From: Shewanella sp. GD04112
GTDB lineage: Bacteria; Pseudomonadota; Gammaproteobacteria; Enterobacterales; Shewanellaceae
DNA: 64,000 bases
Assembly (NCBI RefSeq): GCF_029835735.1
Contig: NZ_JAOEAL010000001.1
Span: 4,650,001-4,714,000 of the forward strand
Reading direction: 5' to 3'
Shown: piece after piece, positions 17,289-26,114 of the stretch
Numbering within the stretch: position 1 is the stretch's first letter
Layout: each line of letters begins with the position of its first letter
The notes under the pieces: model-generated
The model's input: only the letters and a program-made list of their open reading frames with translations
The model's database searches: none
What the model was told of the DNA's origin: nothing
Program-made: the position numbers and the translations under genes

Positions 17289-18752
17289 ATGTCCGAATCT
17301 CAAACATTGGCACCATCCCAATCCATTGCACAACAAGGTATCTCGCCATTACATCGCGCGGCGCTCACCTCACCCACACAAACGGCAGTTAAGTGTAATG
17401 GGCAAGACATCAGCTACGCCCGCTTAAGCCATATGGTGCAGGCCTTGGGTGAACAGCTCACCCGTATTGGCGTAGGCCAAGGGCAACCACTGGCATGTAT
17501 CAGCCGCAATAATCTAGAGATGATTTGCCTGTATTGGGCCTGCGTGGATATTGGCGCAATCTTCTTTCCTATCTCGCCACGTTTTCCGCTGGCGCAAGTT
17601 CAAGAGCTTATCGATAGCCACCACATTCCTTTCTATTGGAGCGAAGCGGCGCCGGCCTTATTAGGCAGTCATCAACTCACGCTGGATTTTAGTCTCGATG
17701 CGGCTCCTAGCGCCGACCTAGCCGCGACAGCCTTTGATATTTATCGCCCGAGCAATGTGATTTTAACCTCTGGCTCCAGCGGTTTTCCTAAGGCGGCCGT
17801 GCACCATCTTGCGAATCACATTGCCAATGCCGAGGGCGCTCGCAGCCTGATCCCGCTGGTCACAGGTGATGCTTGGTTACTATCCTTACCACTATTTCAT
17901 ATTGGTGGCCTCGCCATTCTCAACCGCTGCGCCTTAGTGGCGGCGACGGTAGTGCTGCCGGATACCACTCTCCCACTGCAGGCGCAAATCGAGCGCGACG
18001 GCTTAACCCATGCTTCCCTAGTGCCGACACAGTTACTCAATCTACTCGCCGACAAACAGGCTTCACTCAAGAGCATTAAAGCCCTGCTACTCGGCGGCGG
18101 CGCAATTTCTGTCGATTTGCTTAAACAGCTCGAACAGCGGCATATTGCCAGCTTTACCAGTTACGGCATGACGGAAATGGGCTCGCAAATTACCACAGGC
18201 CCAGCGCTAAGCGATGGCACCAGTGGCAAATTACTCCCAGGGCGTGAGCTCAAAATTGTCGATGGGGTGATTTGGGTGCGGGGAGATTGCTTATTTATGG
18301 GCTATCTCACGGATAATGGCATTGAAAAACAACTCGATGCCGAGGGTTGGTTTTATACCAAAGACAGGGGCGAATGGGATGCTAACAGCAATCTTAAGAT
18401 CTTGGGCCGCGTCGATAATATGTTTATCAGTGGCGGCGAGAACATTCAGCCAGAGGAAATTGAAGCGGCGCTCAAACTGCATCCGCTAATTGACGAGGCG
18501 ATCGTCTTTCCTCAGCCAGACGTCACCTTCGGCCAACTCCCCGCCGCCATTATTCGTGGCGACATTATTTTCGGCAGCACAAGCCAAGAGATAAGTGCAA
18601 TAGAGGCTGAGCTTGAAGTCTTTCTCGCCGATAAAATCGCTCGCTTTAAAAGGCCGCGCCGCTATTACCCTTGGCCAGAAAATACCGAGCAAACGGGTTT
18701 AAAAGTGAATCGCAAGCAACTTATTGCCGCGATTCAATCCGAATCCTGTTGA
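17289..18752 (+). CDS. menE: o-Succinylbenzoate-CoA ligase
   Basis: The 487-residue protein is an ANL-superfamily adenylating enzyme. The P-loop ILTSGSSGFPKAAVHH lies near residue 160, TSYGMTEMGSQ near 293 and the C-terminal hinge GRVDNMFISGGENIQPEEIE near 375. It activates o-succinylbenzoate with CoA before ring closure by MenB, which is not in the window. It is the last gene of the cluster and is followed by a strong terminator. Confidence 0.95.
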   Translation: MSESQTLAPSQSIAQQGISPLHRAALTSPTQTAVKCNGQDISYARLSHMVQALGEQLTRIGVGQGQPLACISRNNLEMICLYWACVDIGAIFFPISPRFPLAQVQELIDSHHIPFYWSEAAPALLGSHQLTLDFSLDAAPSADLAATAFDIYRPSNVILTSGSSGFPKAAVHHLANHIANAEGARSLIPLVTGDAWLLSLPLFHIGGLAILNRCALVAATVVLPDTTLPLQAQIERDGLTHASLVPTQLLNLLADKQASLKSIKALLLGGGAISVDLLKQLEQRHIASFTSYGMTEMGSQITTGPALSDGTSGKLLPGRELKIVDGVIWVRGDCLFMGYLTDNGIEKQLDAEGWFYTKDRGEWDANSNLKILGRVDNMFISGGENIQPEEIEAALKLHPLIDEAIVFPQPDVTFGQLPAAIIRGDIIFGSTSQEISAIEAELEVFLADKIARFKRPRRYYPWPENTEQTGLKVNRKQLIAAIQSESC

Positions 18753-18762
18753 TTTCAGACAT

Positions 18763-18790
18763 AAAAAAACCTGCCACAGCAGGTTTTTTT
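18763..18790. terminator. Bidirectional terminator between menE and rpoH
   Basis: AAAAAAACCTGC (18763-18774) pairs perfectly with GCAGGTTTTTTT (18779-18790) across a 4-base loop. The A-run and T-run allow intrinsic termination of both convergent genes. Confidence 0.9.
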
Positions 18791-18811
18791 ATGTTCTCAC
18801 GCCGAGCCGAA

Positions 18812-19669
18812 TTAGGCTTCCATACAAGCCTTAAGCTTGTTCATGGCGTTTTTCTCTAACTGGCGAATGCGCTCAGCCGAGACTTGATAGGTTTCTGCCA
18901 ATTCTTGCAGTGTGGTTTTATCATCGTCTAACCAACGGGCACGCAGAATATGCTGGCTACGCTCGTCTAAGGTTTTGATGGCCGATAATAAACGACCTTG
19001 GGCATTGGATTCCCAGTTATCGTTTTCGATGTTTTCGGCTAAATCTGATGAATGATCTTCGAGATAATGTACAGGGGCAAAATCCTGCTCATCATCGTTA
19101 TCACTGCTCAGGTCAAACGCAGGATCCTGCGCCGCCATACGTGATTCCATCTCAGTCACATCGGCCTTAGATACACCTAAGTTTTCTGCCACCATTGCAA
19201 CTTCATCATCGCTAAACCAACCGAGGCGAGTTTTCGCTTTACGGATATTAAAGAACAACTTACGTTGTGCTTTGGTGGTTGCAACTTTAACAATGCGCCA
19301 GTTTTTCAGCACATATTCGTGAATTTCGGCTTTAATCCAGTGCACAGCAAAAGACACTAGACGAACACCTACATCGGGATCGAAGCGCTTAACCGCTTTC
19401 ATCAGACCGATGTTGCCTTCTTGGATCAAATCCGCCTGTGGCAGACCGTAACCTGAGTAGCCCTTAGCAACGTGCACCACAAAACGTAAGTGCGACATAA
19501 TCAGTTGCTTCGCCGCTTGCAGATCACCCGTTTCCTGCAAACGCTTGGCTAACTCATACTCAGTCTCAGCGTCTAACATTGTCATGCTAGTCACTGAATG
19601 GATATAAGCTTCTAAACTACTGCTGCCCTGAGGGACTGTTAGTGCCATTGATTGCGTTTGAAAGGTCAT
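18812..19669 (-). CDS. rpoH: RNA polymerase heat-shock sigma factor sigma-32
   Basis: The protein has 285 residues. The sequence SLEAYIHSVTSMTML, the region 2 core (LIQEGNIGLMKAVKRFDPDVGVRLVSFAVHWIKAEI), the RpoH box (RKLFFNIRKAKTRLG) and the region 4 helix-turn-helix (LQELAETYQVSAERIRQLEKNAM) identify sigma-32. The ATG at 19669 follows GGAG; a longer frame to 19699 is not used in the family. It directs heat-shock gene transcription. It is downstream of ftsX on the same strand but separated by 230 bases that contain its own promoter. Confidence 0.97.
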   Translation of the reverse strand: MTFQTQSMALTVPQGSSSLEAYIHSVTSMTMLDAETEYELAKRLQETGDLQAAKQLIMSHLRFVVHVAKGYSGYGLPQADLIQEGNIGLMKAVKRFDPDVGVRLVSFAVHWIKAEIHEYVLKNWRIVKVATTKAQRKLFFNIRKAKTRLGWFSDDEVAMVAENLGVSKADVTEMESRMAAQDPAFDLSSDNDDEQDFAPVHYLEDHSSDLAENIENDNWESNAQGRLLSAIKTLDERSQHILRARWLDDDKTTLQELAETYQVSAERIRQLEKNAMNKLKACMEA

Positions 19670-19757
19670 TCGCGCTCCTACTCTCTTACTACTTATCAAA
19701 TATAAGTCGATTTCATCCTGTGGCTTAACTCAAAACACCTTAAGGATGAGCTGACGA

Positions 19758-19786
19758 ACTATCGGCTAATTGACAGAGTATGTCAA
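19758..19786 (-). promoter_or_regulatory. Sigma-70 promoter of rpoH
   Basis: On the minus strand TTGACA (19781-19786) and GATAGT (19758-19763) are separated by exactly 17 bases. They lie about 95 bases before the rpoH ATG, which leaves a 5' leader long enough for the temperature-sensitive folding known in other rpoH mRNAs; I did not identify that fold. Confidence 0.65.
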
Positions 19787-19899
19787 CCTTCGCTCGTCTG
19801 GGGTGTTACTTTTAACCCCGTTGAATAGACATTGCAAGTGAACAAAAGTTCATCGCCTGCCTTATCTAGCCGCATTTTTAAACGATAAACGATTGATCA

Positions 19900-20865
19900 T
19901 TAAGAAGGTTCAATCGCTCTTAAATGTTGTCTTACCGAAAGGTAAGAGCCCAGCCAACCTAAGAAGGAGGCTAAGCCCACTAATTGTAGCAGTTCGGTAA
20001 AGGTCAAAGACTTCATCTCTAACTGACTGCCGTACAAACCGAGCAGCTCAGCGAGCGCTGAATCCAGATACCAAACCAATATGTTAATGATAAGCCAAGC
20101 CAATACGCCACCAATAACCCCGTACCAAATACCGGTATAAAGGAAAGGGCGCTGAATAAAGGACTCTGTCGCGCCGACCAGCTTCATCACTTCAATTTCA
20201 GTGCGACGGTTCATAATCGCCAAGCGAATGGTGTTACCTATCACCAACACCACGGCGAGCACCAGTAAAGCAGCAATCGCCATCACGGTACGTTCGAGTA
20301 AGCGCACCACGGCTTGCAGACGCTCTAGCCATTCAATATCTAAGCGGCCAAAACTGATTTCAGGCTCGCGCTCCAGCTTAGACAACAACTCACGGGCACC
20401 CACTGGGGTCGAATAACGCTGGGTCGGCGTCACGGTAATCACCGCTGGCAGCGGGTTTTTATCGAGATAGGCTAACGCTTCACCAAACCCCGACAGGCGC
20501 TGAAACTCTTCGAGCGCTTGATTGCGGTCGATATACTGCACCTTTTCCACTTCGGCATAGGCTCGGATGCGGGTCAGTAAACTTTGAATTGTCTGCTCGC
20601 TGCGATTTTCATCGATAAACAGTGAAATCTCCGCCGCGCTGTTCCAAGAGCTAGTAATGGTCTCGGCATTTTTCACTAACACTTGCAGCGCCGCGGGTAA
20701 GCTTAGACTCACACCGAGAACCGCCATCGTCATCAGAGAAGAAACAGGGCTGCGCCACAACTCACCCATACTCGCCATGGCTTGCTGCACATGGCGAATA
20801 AAAAACATCACGATACGCCCCGAAATGGGCAACTTGCTGCGCGTTAATTTAGCGTTGTCACTCAT
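19900..20865 (-). CDS. ftsX: Cell division protein FtsX
   Basis: The protein has 321 residues with four membrane segments (one near residue 50 and three in the C-terminal half) and a periplasmic loop of about 120 residues between the first two. With FtsE it forms the ABC-type complex that controls septal peptidoglycan hydrolases through EnvC. The start overlaps the ftsE end by four bases, giving coupled translation. The ftsY-ftsE-ftsX order is standard for gammaproteobacteria. Confidence 0.95.
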   Translation of the reverse strand: MSDNAKLTRSKLPISGRIVMFFIRHVQQAMASMGELWRSPVSSLMTMAVLGVSLSLPAALQVLVKNAETITSSWNSAAEISLFIDENRSEQTIQSLLTRIRAYAEVEKVQYIDRNQALEEFQRLSGFGEALAYLDKNPLPAVITVTPTQRYSTPVGARELLSKLEREPEISFGRLDIEWLERLQAVVRLLERTVMAIAALLVLAVVLVIGNTIRLAIMNRRTEIEVMKLVGATESFIQRPFLYTGIWYGVIGGVLAWLIINILVWYLDSALAELLGLYGSQLEMKSLTFTELLQLVGLASFLGWLGSYLSVRQHLRAIEPS

Positions 20866-21563
20866 TGCGCATCACCTCGAGCCGTCGCGTGTCCATGGTG
20901 TAATTCCTGTGCGCCGAGCATACGCCCTTGTTTCAGGGTAAAAGTGCGGTACTTCATCCGCGCAATCAGCCCCAAATCGTGGGTAGCAATAAGCACGCTA
21001 GTGCCTGCATCGTTAAAGGTTTCGAATAAGCGCAAAATATCCATCGACAACTTAGGATCTAAGTTACCCGTCGGTTCGTCGGCCAGCAATAGTGGCGGTT
21101 TATTCACAATGGCGCGGGCGATACCGACACGTTGCTGCTCACCACCGGATAACATGATGGGGTTATGGCGCTCTTTGCCATACAAACCCACCATATCCAG
21201 CGCACCAGCGACACGTTTGCGGATCTCACCGTGGGAAAAACCTTCAATCACTAATGGCAAGGCGACGTTGTCGAATACGCTTCTGTCCATCAATAGATGA
21301 TGGTTTTGGAAAATCATTCCAATATTGCGGCGCAAATAGGGCACGTGTTTAGGGCTGATTTTGGCAATATCGTGGCCATTAATCGCCACCCGGCCAGTGG
21401 TTGCGCGCTCGATCACTGTGATTAATTTCAACAGGGTACTCTTACCCGCGCCCGAATGGCCGGTTAAGAATGCCATTTCACCTTTTTGTAGATGAAAATT
21501 CACCTCTTCCAGTGCCATTTGGCCACCAGGATAAATCTTACTGACCTGCTGAAAATCAATCAT
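20862..21563 (-). CDS. ftsE: Cell division ATP-binding protein FtsE
   Basis: The 233-residue ABC ATPase has Walker A GHSGAGKST near residue 36, signature LSGGEQQRVGIARA near 138 and Walker B LLLADEPT. The N-terminal FQQVSKIYPGGQMALEEV is typical of FtsE. It couples ATP hydrolysis to FtsX in the divisome. It begins three bases after ftsY and overlaps ftsX. Confidence 0.96.
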   Translation of the reverse strand: MIDFQQVSKIYPGGQMALEEVNFHLQKGEMAFLTGHSGAGKSTLLKLITVIERATTGRVAINGHDIAKISPKHVPYLRRNIGMIFQNHHLLMDRSVFDNVALPLVIEGFSHGEIRKRVAGALDMVGLYGKERHNPIMLSGGEQQRVGIARAIVNKPPLLLADEPTGNLDPKLSMDILRLFETFNDAGTSVLIATHDLGLIARMKYRTFTLKQGRMLGAQELHHGHATARGDAQ

Positions 21564-21566
21564 AAA

Positions 21567-23318
21567 TTAGCTATCCGCTTTCTCTTGAGTGAACAAGGCA
21601 TCAATAAATTCTTTAGAATTAAAGGTACGCAAATCATCAATTTGCTCACCCACGCCAATATAACGTAGCGGGATTTTAAACTTATCGGCAATCGCAAACA
21701 CCACGCCGCCTTTGGCGGTACCGTCGAGCTTGCTGATGGTCATGCCAGTAACGCCAACGGCCTCTTGGAATAGCTGCGCTTGGCTAATGGCATTTTGGCC
21801 CGTGCTCGCATCTAAGGTCAGCATCACTTCGTGTGGCGCCTCAGGGTCGAGCTTCTTCATCACCCGCACCACTTTCTTTAACTCTTCCATCAGATGCGAC
21901 TTGTTTTGCAGACGACCGGCGGTATCGGCAATCAAGATATCAATCTTACGGGCCTTGGCCGCTTGCAGCGCATCGAAGAGTACCGAGGCACTGTCTGCGC
22001 CCGTATGCTGAGCCACCACGGGAATATTATTACGTTGACCCCAAACCTGTAATTGCTCAACCGCTGCAGCACGGAAGGTATCGCCCGCCGCTAACATCAC
22101 AGACTTGCCCTGACGCTGATATTGCTTCGCCAGTTTACCGATAGTGGTGGTTTTACCCACACCGTTAACGCCAACCATTAGAATCACATAAGGGCCGTTA
22201 GCATTTTCAGGCACTAAAGGGATAGCGACAGGATCGAGGGTCTTCTGCATTTCATCACGCAGCAAATCGTAGAGCGCTTCGGCATCTTTTAGTTGCTTGC
22301 GAGACGCATGTTCGGTCAGGCTCTGGATAAGGCGTGAAGTGGTTTCAACCCCCACGTCGGCGATTAATAGCTGCTCTTCCAGCTCTTCAAACAGATCATC
22401 ATCGATTTTTTTACCACGGAATAACCCGATGAAACCGCTACCAATATTTTCGCTAGTGCGCATCAGGCCGCGCTTTAACCGCGCGAAGAAACTTTCTTTG
22501 GCGGGTTTTGCCTGAGGTTCGGGTTGTTGCTCAAGGGGTTGTTCAGCTTGGACCTGTTCAGCAGCAGCTCGCTCTGCTTGGGCTTCTGCAGCAACTCTTT
22601 CGGCTTCTTCTTGTTCAGCGGCTAACTGCTCAGCCTGAGCTTGCTCCGCCGCTAAACGCGCGGCTTCGGCGGCTTGTTGTTCGGCTAAACGTGCAGCTTG
22701 CTCTTCGGCAATGCGCAGGGCTTCTGCTTCTGCTTGAGATTTTGCGGCTTGTTCTGCTGCAACTCTCTCGGCTTCTGCTTGTTCAGCGGCTAACTGCTCT
22801 GCCTGAGCTTGCTCCGCCGCTAAACGCGCGGCTTCGGCGGCCTGTTGTTCGACTAAACGTGCTGCTTGCTCTTCAGCAATGCGCAGGGCTTCTGCTTCTG
22901 CTTCTGCTTGAGCTTTTGCCGCTTGTTCTGCTGCAACTCTTTCCGCTTGCGCTTGTTCAGCGGCTAACTGCTCTGCTAGAGCTTGCTCCGCCGCTAAATG
23001 CGCGGCTTCGGCGGCCTGTTGTTCGGCTATACGTGCAGCTTGCTCTTCGGCAACACGCTGGGCTTCTGCTTCTGCTTGAGCCTTTGCAGCTTGTTCTGCT
23101 GCAACTCTTTCCGCTTCTGCTTTTTCGGCCGCTAATTTGTCGGCTAGAGCCTGTTCGGCGGCTGCCTGTTCCGCCGCGAGACGGGCTTCTTCAGCTTGCT
23201 GCTTTGCTAATGCTTCGGCTTGCTCGGTTTGCGATGGAGTAGAGACTGGGGTTTGCTCGACAACCTCATCTTGTGATTTATCTTTACGAAACCAGGAGAA
23301 AAAACCTTTCTTTGCCAT
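21567..23318 (-). CDS. ftsY: Signal recognition particle receptor FtsY
   Basis: The protein has 583 residues. The C-terminal NG GTPase domain (about 285-580) contains GVNGVGKTTTIGKLAKQ (P-loop), DTAGR and TKLDGTAKGG. The N-terminal A domain is unusually long and made of tandem Ala/Glu/Gln-rich repeats of 56-58 residues, predicted to form a long charged helix. FtsY docks the SRP-ribosome complex to the membrane. The repeat block explains why the protein exceeds the roughly 500 residues of E. coli FtsY. It is the first gene of ftsYEX. Confidence 0.96.
   Translation of the reverse strand: MAKKGFFSWFRKDKSQDEVVEQTPVSTPSQTEQAEALAKQQAEEARLAAEQAAAEQALADKLAAEKAEAERVAAEQAAKAQAEAEAQRVAEEQAARIAEQQAAEAAHLAAEQALAEQLAAEQAQAERVAAEQAAKAQAEAEAEALRIAEEQAARLVEQQAAEAARLAAEQAQAEQLAAEQAEAERVAAEQAAKSQAEAEALRIAEEQAARLAEQQAAEAARLAAEQAQAEQLAAEQEEAERVAAEAQAERAAAEQVQAEQPLEQQPEPQAKPAKESFFARLKRGLMRTSENIGSGFIGLFRGKKIDDDLFEELEEQLLIADVGVETTSRLIQSLTEHASRKQLKDAEALYDLLRDEMQKTLDPVAIPLVPENANGPYVILMVGVNGVGKTTTIGKLAKQYQRQGKSVMLAAGDTFRAAAVEQLQVWGQRNNIPVVAQHTGADSASVLFDALQAAKARKIDILIADTAGRLQNKSHLMEELKKVVRVMKKLDPEAPHEVMLTLDASTGQNAISQAQLFQEAVGVTGMTISKLDGTAKGGVVFAIADKFKIPLRYIGVGEQIDDLRTFNSKEFIDALFTQEKADS
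22618..23190 (-). repeat. Tandem in-frame repeats inside ftsY
   Basis: The DNA starting GCGGCTAACTGCTC at 22618 recurs at 22786 and 22960, with a diverged copy at 23128. Periods are 168, 174 and 168 bases, all multiples of three, coding for ERVAAEQAAK...AEEQAAR...AAEAARLAAEQA-type blocks. High identity between units suggests expansion and contraction by recombination. Confidence 0.85.
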
Positions 23319-23531
23319 GTGTAATTCCAGCGCTCTACTTCAGTGTTGAATTTAAAATAAGACCCTGCCGTTATACCAGATTACCGCGGCAATTACGCCC
23401 AAAAAGTCGGCAATTAGTTCTGCTCTATCAGCCTTCTCACCTTTTACTAGGAGTTTGATATAAAATAGTGGCCTTTATTAAGGTGGCATAGTCTACCACT
23501 TTCTTTCTTCAGGCAAAATCACGGGGGCACT

Positions 23532-24179
23532 TTGGCTAATAATCGTGCAAACAACAAGCAAGCGACCAAGAGTCAAACGGCCAATAAGAAAGCCGGTAGT
23601 GGCCAGGTGCGGATCATTGCCGGGCAATGGCGTTCACGCAAACTGCCCATCCATGATTTAGACGGCCTGCGGCCGACCACAGATAGAGTCCGTGAAACCC
23701 TATTTAACTGGCTTGCCAATGATATTGCCCATGCAAGGGTGCTCGATTGCTTTGGTGGCAGCGGTGCATTGGCGCTTGAGTCTCTCTCACGCTATGCCAG
23801 TTACGCCAAGATTATCGAGTTGCAACGTCCTGCCGCTATGCAACTTAAAGCGAATCTCAATACCCTCAAGTGCGACAATGCCGAGGTACTCAACGCCGAT
23901 ACTCTAGTCGAACTGCAAAATGGCTGCGACCAAGGGTTTGACGTGGTGTTTATCGATCCGCCTTTCCGCAAAGGCTTGGCAGAAAAAACCATTCAACTAT
24001 TGGACAGCCAAGGTTGGCTTAATGATGGCGCGCTAATTTATGTGGAGATTGAGTCGGAATTAACTCAAATGGCAGTTCCTGCGACTTGGCAACCGCTCAA
24101 GGATAAGACCGCAGGGCAAGTCAGCTATCGCTTATACCAATACCAGGCCGAAGACTCTCAGACGAACACCGAGGAATAG
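23532..24179 (+). CDS. rsmD: 16S rRNA (guanine966-N2)-methyltransferase
   Basis: The protein has 215 residues. After a basic N-terminal extension it reads VRIIAGQWRSRKLP and LRPTTDRVRETLFNWL, the RsmD signature. The SAM site is VLDCFGGSGALALE and the catalytic loop FIDPPF. It methylates G966 of 16S rRNA. The start is a TTG at 23532 after a G-rich GGGGG stretch; no ATG precedes the conserved core, so the non-ATG start is likely. The order beside ftsYEX (divergent) matches E. coli. Confidence 0.92.
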   Translation: MANNRANNKQATKSQTANKKAGSGQVRIIAGQWRSRKLPIHDLDGLRPTTDRVRETLFNWLANDIAHARVLDCFGGSGALALESLSRYASYAKIIELQRPAAMQLKANLNTLKCDNAEVLNADTLVELQNGCDQGFDVVFIDPPFRKGLAEKTIQLLDSQGWLNDGALIYVEIESELTQMAVPATWQPLKDKTAGQVSYRLYQYQAEDSQTNTEE

Positions 24180-24180
24180 C

Positions 24181-24453
24181 ATGTCGTTTCTGATCAATAT
24201 GGGCAAAGCCATTACCTTAATCGCATGGCTGATGATGGCTTATAACCTTGTAATACCTTTTGCAGGTAATATCGGCATTATTCTCAATATCTTGCTTGGC
24301 ATTACTTGCCTGATGCATTGCTTCCAAGTCGCCATCTTCCATATGCTGTTTAAAAACCTGCTGATGCTACGCAAGCAAGATTATCTGCAAGTGTTTATCT
24401 TCGGCGTATTTAGTTTATTGAGCTATCGTCGACAGGTGTTGGCGCAGGCGTAA
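24181..24453 (+). CDS. DUF1145 membrane protein (YhhL-like)
   Basis: The 90-residue protein has three hydrophobic segments. It follows rsmD by one base, exactly as yhhL follows rsmD in E. coli, and the sequence pattern (INMGKAITLIAWLMM, then HCFQVAIFHMLFK) fits DUF1145. The function is unknown. Its 3' end overlaps the convergent AraC-type gene by 44 bases. Confidence 0.75.
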   Translation: MSFLINMGKAITLIAWLMMAYNLVIPFAGNIGIILNILLGITCLMHCFQVAIFHMLFKNLLMLRKQDYLQVFIFGVFSLLSYRRQVLAQA

Positions 24454-25423
24454 GCGCACTAAATCGTTGCCAAAATGCACTCGGGGTTAGGCCGGTAATA
24501 CGGGTAAACGCTTTGCGACAGGCGCTCACATCCTCATAGCCAACTTGATGCGCTATAGTCTCGAAATTCAGTGGACTATTTTCGAGTAAGTCACAAGCCT
24601 TTTGGATCCTGAGTTTTTGCAGGTATTCATTAGGCTTATGCCCTGTTGCTTTCACAAAACGTCGCAGAAAAGTTCGCTCGCCCATGCAGCACTGCTGCGC
24701 CAAAACCGCAACACTTATCGGCTGACCATAGTCAGTCTGCAGGCGATTTTGCAGACCCAAGATGACTACATCCCCATGATCTCGCTTAGGTAAAAACTGT
24801 TGGTAATAACGCTGTTCACGCCCGCCGGTGTCGATAACAAGGTACTTACCCAGCTGGCGCATGACTTTCACATGGCAAAACTGCGCCACTAACTCTAGCC
24901 CCAAGTCGAGCCAAGACATCATGCCAGCAGCTGTGATGATATCGCCCTCGTTGACCATGATTTTCTCGATCTCGAGTTTTACCTGCGGATATTGAGTCTC
25001 AAATGTTTCCACTAATCCCCAATGGGTTGTCGCCTTGCGGCCATCGAGTAAACCCGCGGCGGCCAGCACAAATGCTCCCGCACAGGCGGAGCAGAGGATA
25101 GCGCCTTGGGCATGTTGCTGCTGTAACCATAATCGCAATGAAGGCGCCGCATTGAAGTAAAACTCAGTTTCTATGCTCGGCGGGATAATCACTAATTGAT
25201 AGCACTCTTCGAGACTCATCTCCTCTAGGGATAACCGAGTCACTGCAAAACTGCTTGAGCCTAGGGATTTATGTTCGTCAGCTAACATCAGCTTGTTAGC
25301 CACCAGCAACATCTCTTCTAAGCCAAATACGGCCGAAGCTAAACAACCGGGTATGACTAATATCGCCACTTTTAATGGGGATGGTTCGGCAAAATTTGTC
25401 AATTTAAGCACCATAGATGTCAT
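24410..25423 (-). CDS. GlxA-type AraC-family regulator with DJ-1/PfpI domain
   Basis: The protein has 337 residues. Residues about 15-180 form a DJ-1/PfpI-like domain (VAILVIPGCLASAVFGLEEML, GAILCSACAGAFVLAAAGLLDGR, THWGL). The C-terminal 100 residues hold two AraC helix-turn-helix motifs (SVAVLAQQCCMGERTFLRRF and NFETIAHQVGYEDVSACRKAF). The start may be the ATG at 25423 or a GTG at 25432. It is divergent from an isochorismatase-family hydrolase gene 85 bases away, the likely target. The effector is unknown. Confidence 0.82.
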   Translation of the reverse strand: MTSMVLKLTNFAEPSPLKVAILVIPGCLASAVFGLEEMLLVANKLMLADEHKSLGSSSFAVTRLSLEEMSLEECYQLVIIPPSIETEFYFNAAPSLRLWLQQQHAQGAILCSACAGAFVLAAAGLLDGRKATTHWGLVETFETQYPQVKLEIEKIMVNEGDIITAAGMMSWLDLGLELVAQFCHVKVMRQLGKYLVIDTGGREQRYYQQFLPKRDHGDVVILGLQNRLQTDYGQPISVAVLAQQCCMGERTFLRRFVKATGHKPNEYLQKLRIQKACDLLENSPLNFETIAHQVGYEDVSACRKAFTRITGLTPSAFWQRFSALTPAPTPVDDSSIN

Positions 25424-25508
25424 TTCTGCCACTCTTAATGGGCATGAATCTACCGCAAACTCTCCTTCGAAGACATCTTTTGCAAGAGAAAACGAACAGG
25501 AGAAAATT

Positions 25509-26045
25509 ATGTCGAGCTTAAATAAGATCCCAGCGAACAGCGCCTTAGTGATTATTGATGTGCAGAATGATTACTTTAGCCATGGTGCTTACCCGCAATG
25601 GCAAGTCGATGAGGCATTAGCGCGCACCTTGCACTCAGTGCAGCGTGCCCAGCAACAGGTGATACCTATTATTCTCGTGCAGCATATCGCCGATACGACT
25701 CCGGGTGAGTCGCCCTTTTTTAACCCAAACACCCAAGGAGTCGAAATCCATCCAGCGCTTTTAGCAGAGCTGCCCAACGCCCCCATTGTGGTAAAACAAT
25801 TTGCCGACAGTTTCGATGGCACAGAGCTGGCCCACTTACTCCAAGGTATGCAGATCAAGCATTTACTCTTATGCGGCATCATGACGCAAAACTGCGTGAC
25901 CCATACGGCGCTATCGCCCGCGGCACAAGCCTATTCAATACAAGTGATTGCCGATGCCTGCACTGCTCCCACGCAAATGGTGCATCACATTTCGCTAAGC
26001 GCCTTGTCCCGAAGAGTGGCATTAATCAATAGCCAAGACTTATAA
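25509..26045 (+). CDS. Isochorismatase-family cysteine hydrolase
   Basis: The 178-residue protein has the catalytic triad of this family: Asp in ALVIIDVQNDYF, Lys in IVVKQFADSF and Cys in GIMTQNCV. Such enzymes hydrolyse amides or vinyl ethers (nicotinamidase, N-carbamoylsarcosine amidase, isochorismatase); the substrate cannot be read from sequence. The ATG at 25509 follows AGGAG; longer frames overlap the divergent regulator. Despite the nearby men genes, a role in isochorismate metabolism is not implied. Confidence 0.85.
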   Translation: MSSLNKIPANSALVIIDVQNDYFSHGAYPQWQVDEALARTLHSVQRAQQQVIPIILVQHIADTTPGESPFFNPNTQGVEIHPALLAELPNAPIVVKQFADSFDGTELAHLLQGMQIKHLLLCGIMTQNCVTHTALSPAAQAYSIQVIADACTAPTQMVHHISLSALSRRVALINSQDL

Positions 26046-26056
26046 GGTTAGAAAGC

Positions 26057-26082
26057 AAAAAGCCCTCTTACGAGGGCTTTTT
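26057..26082. terminator. Bidirectional terminator between hydrolase and cymA
   Basis: AAAAAGCCCTC pairs with GAGGGCTTTTT across a 4-base loop, with A- and T-runs on both sides, so it can end both convergent transcripts. Confidence 0.9.
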
Positions 26083-26114
26083 ATTTGAATATCAAGCTAT
26101 TGAAGCGCTAAACC

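Noticed and set aside
22618..23190. Regular repeats resembling a CRISPR array
   Set aside because: The units are 168-174 bases, in frame within ftsY, with no unique spacers and no cas genes.
22508..23242. 244-residue Leu-rich ORF on the plus strand
   Set aside because: It is antisense to the Ala/Glu-rich repeats of ftsY; its composition is a by-product of the repeat codons.
25509..26045. Hydrolase as part of the menaquinone pathway
   Set aside because: Isochorismatase-fold proteins are diverse, the gene is 7 kb from the men cluster and pairs with a GlxA-type regulator.
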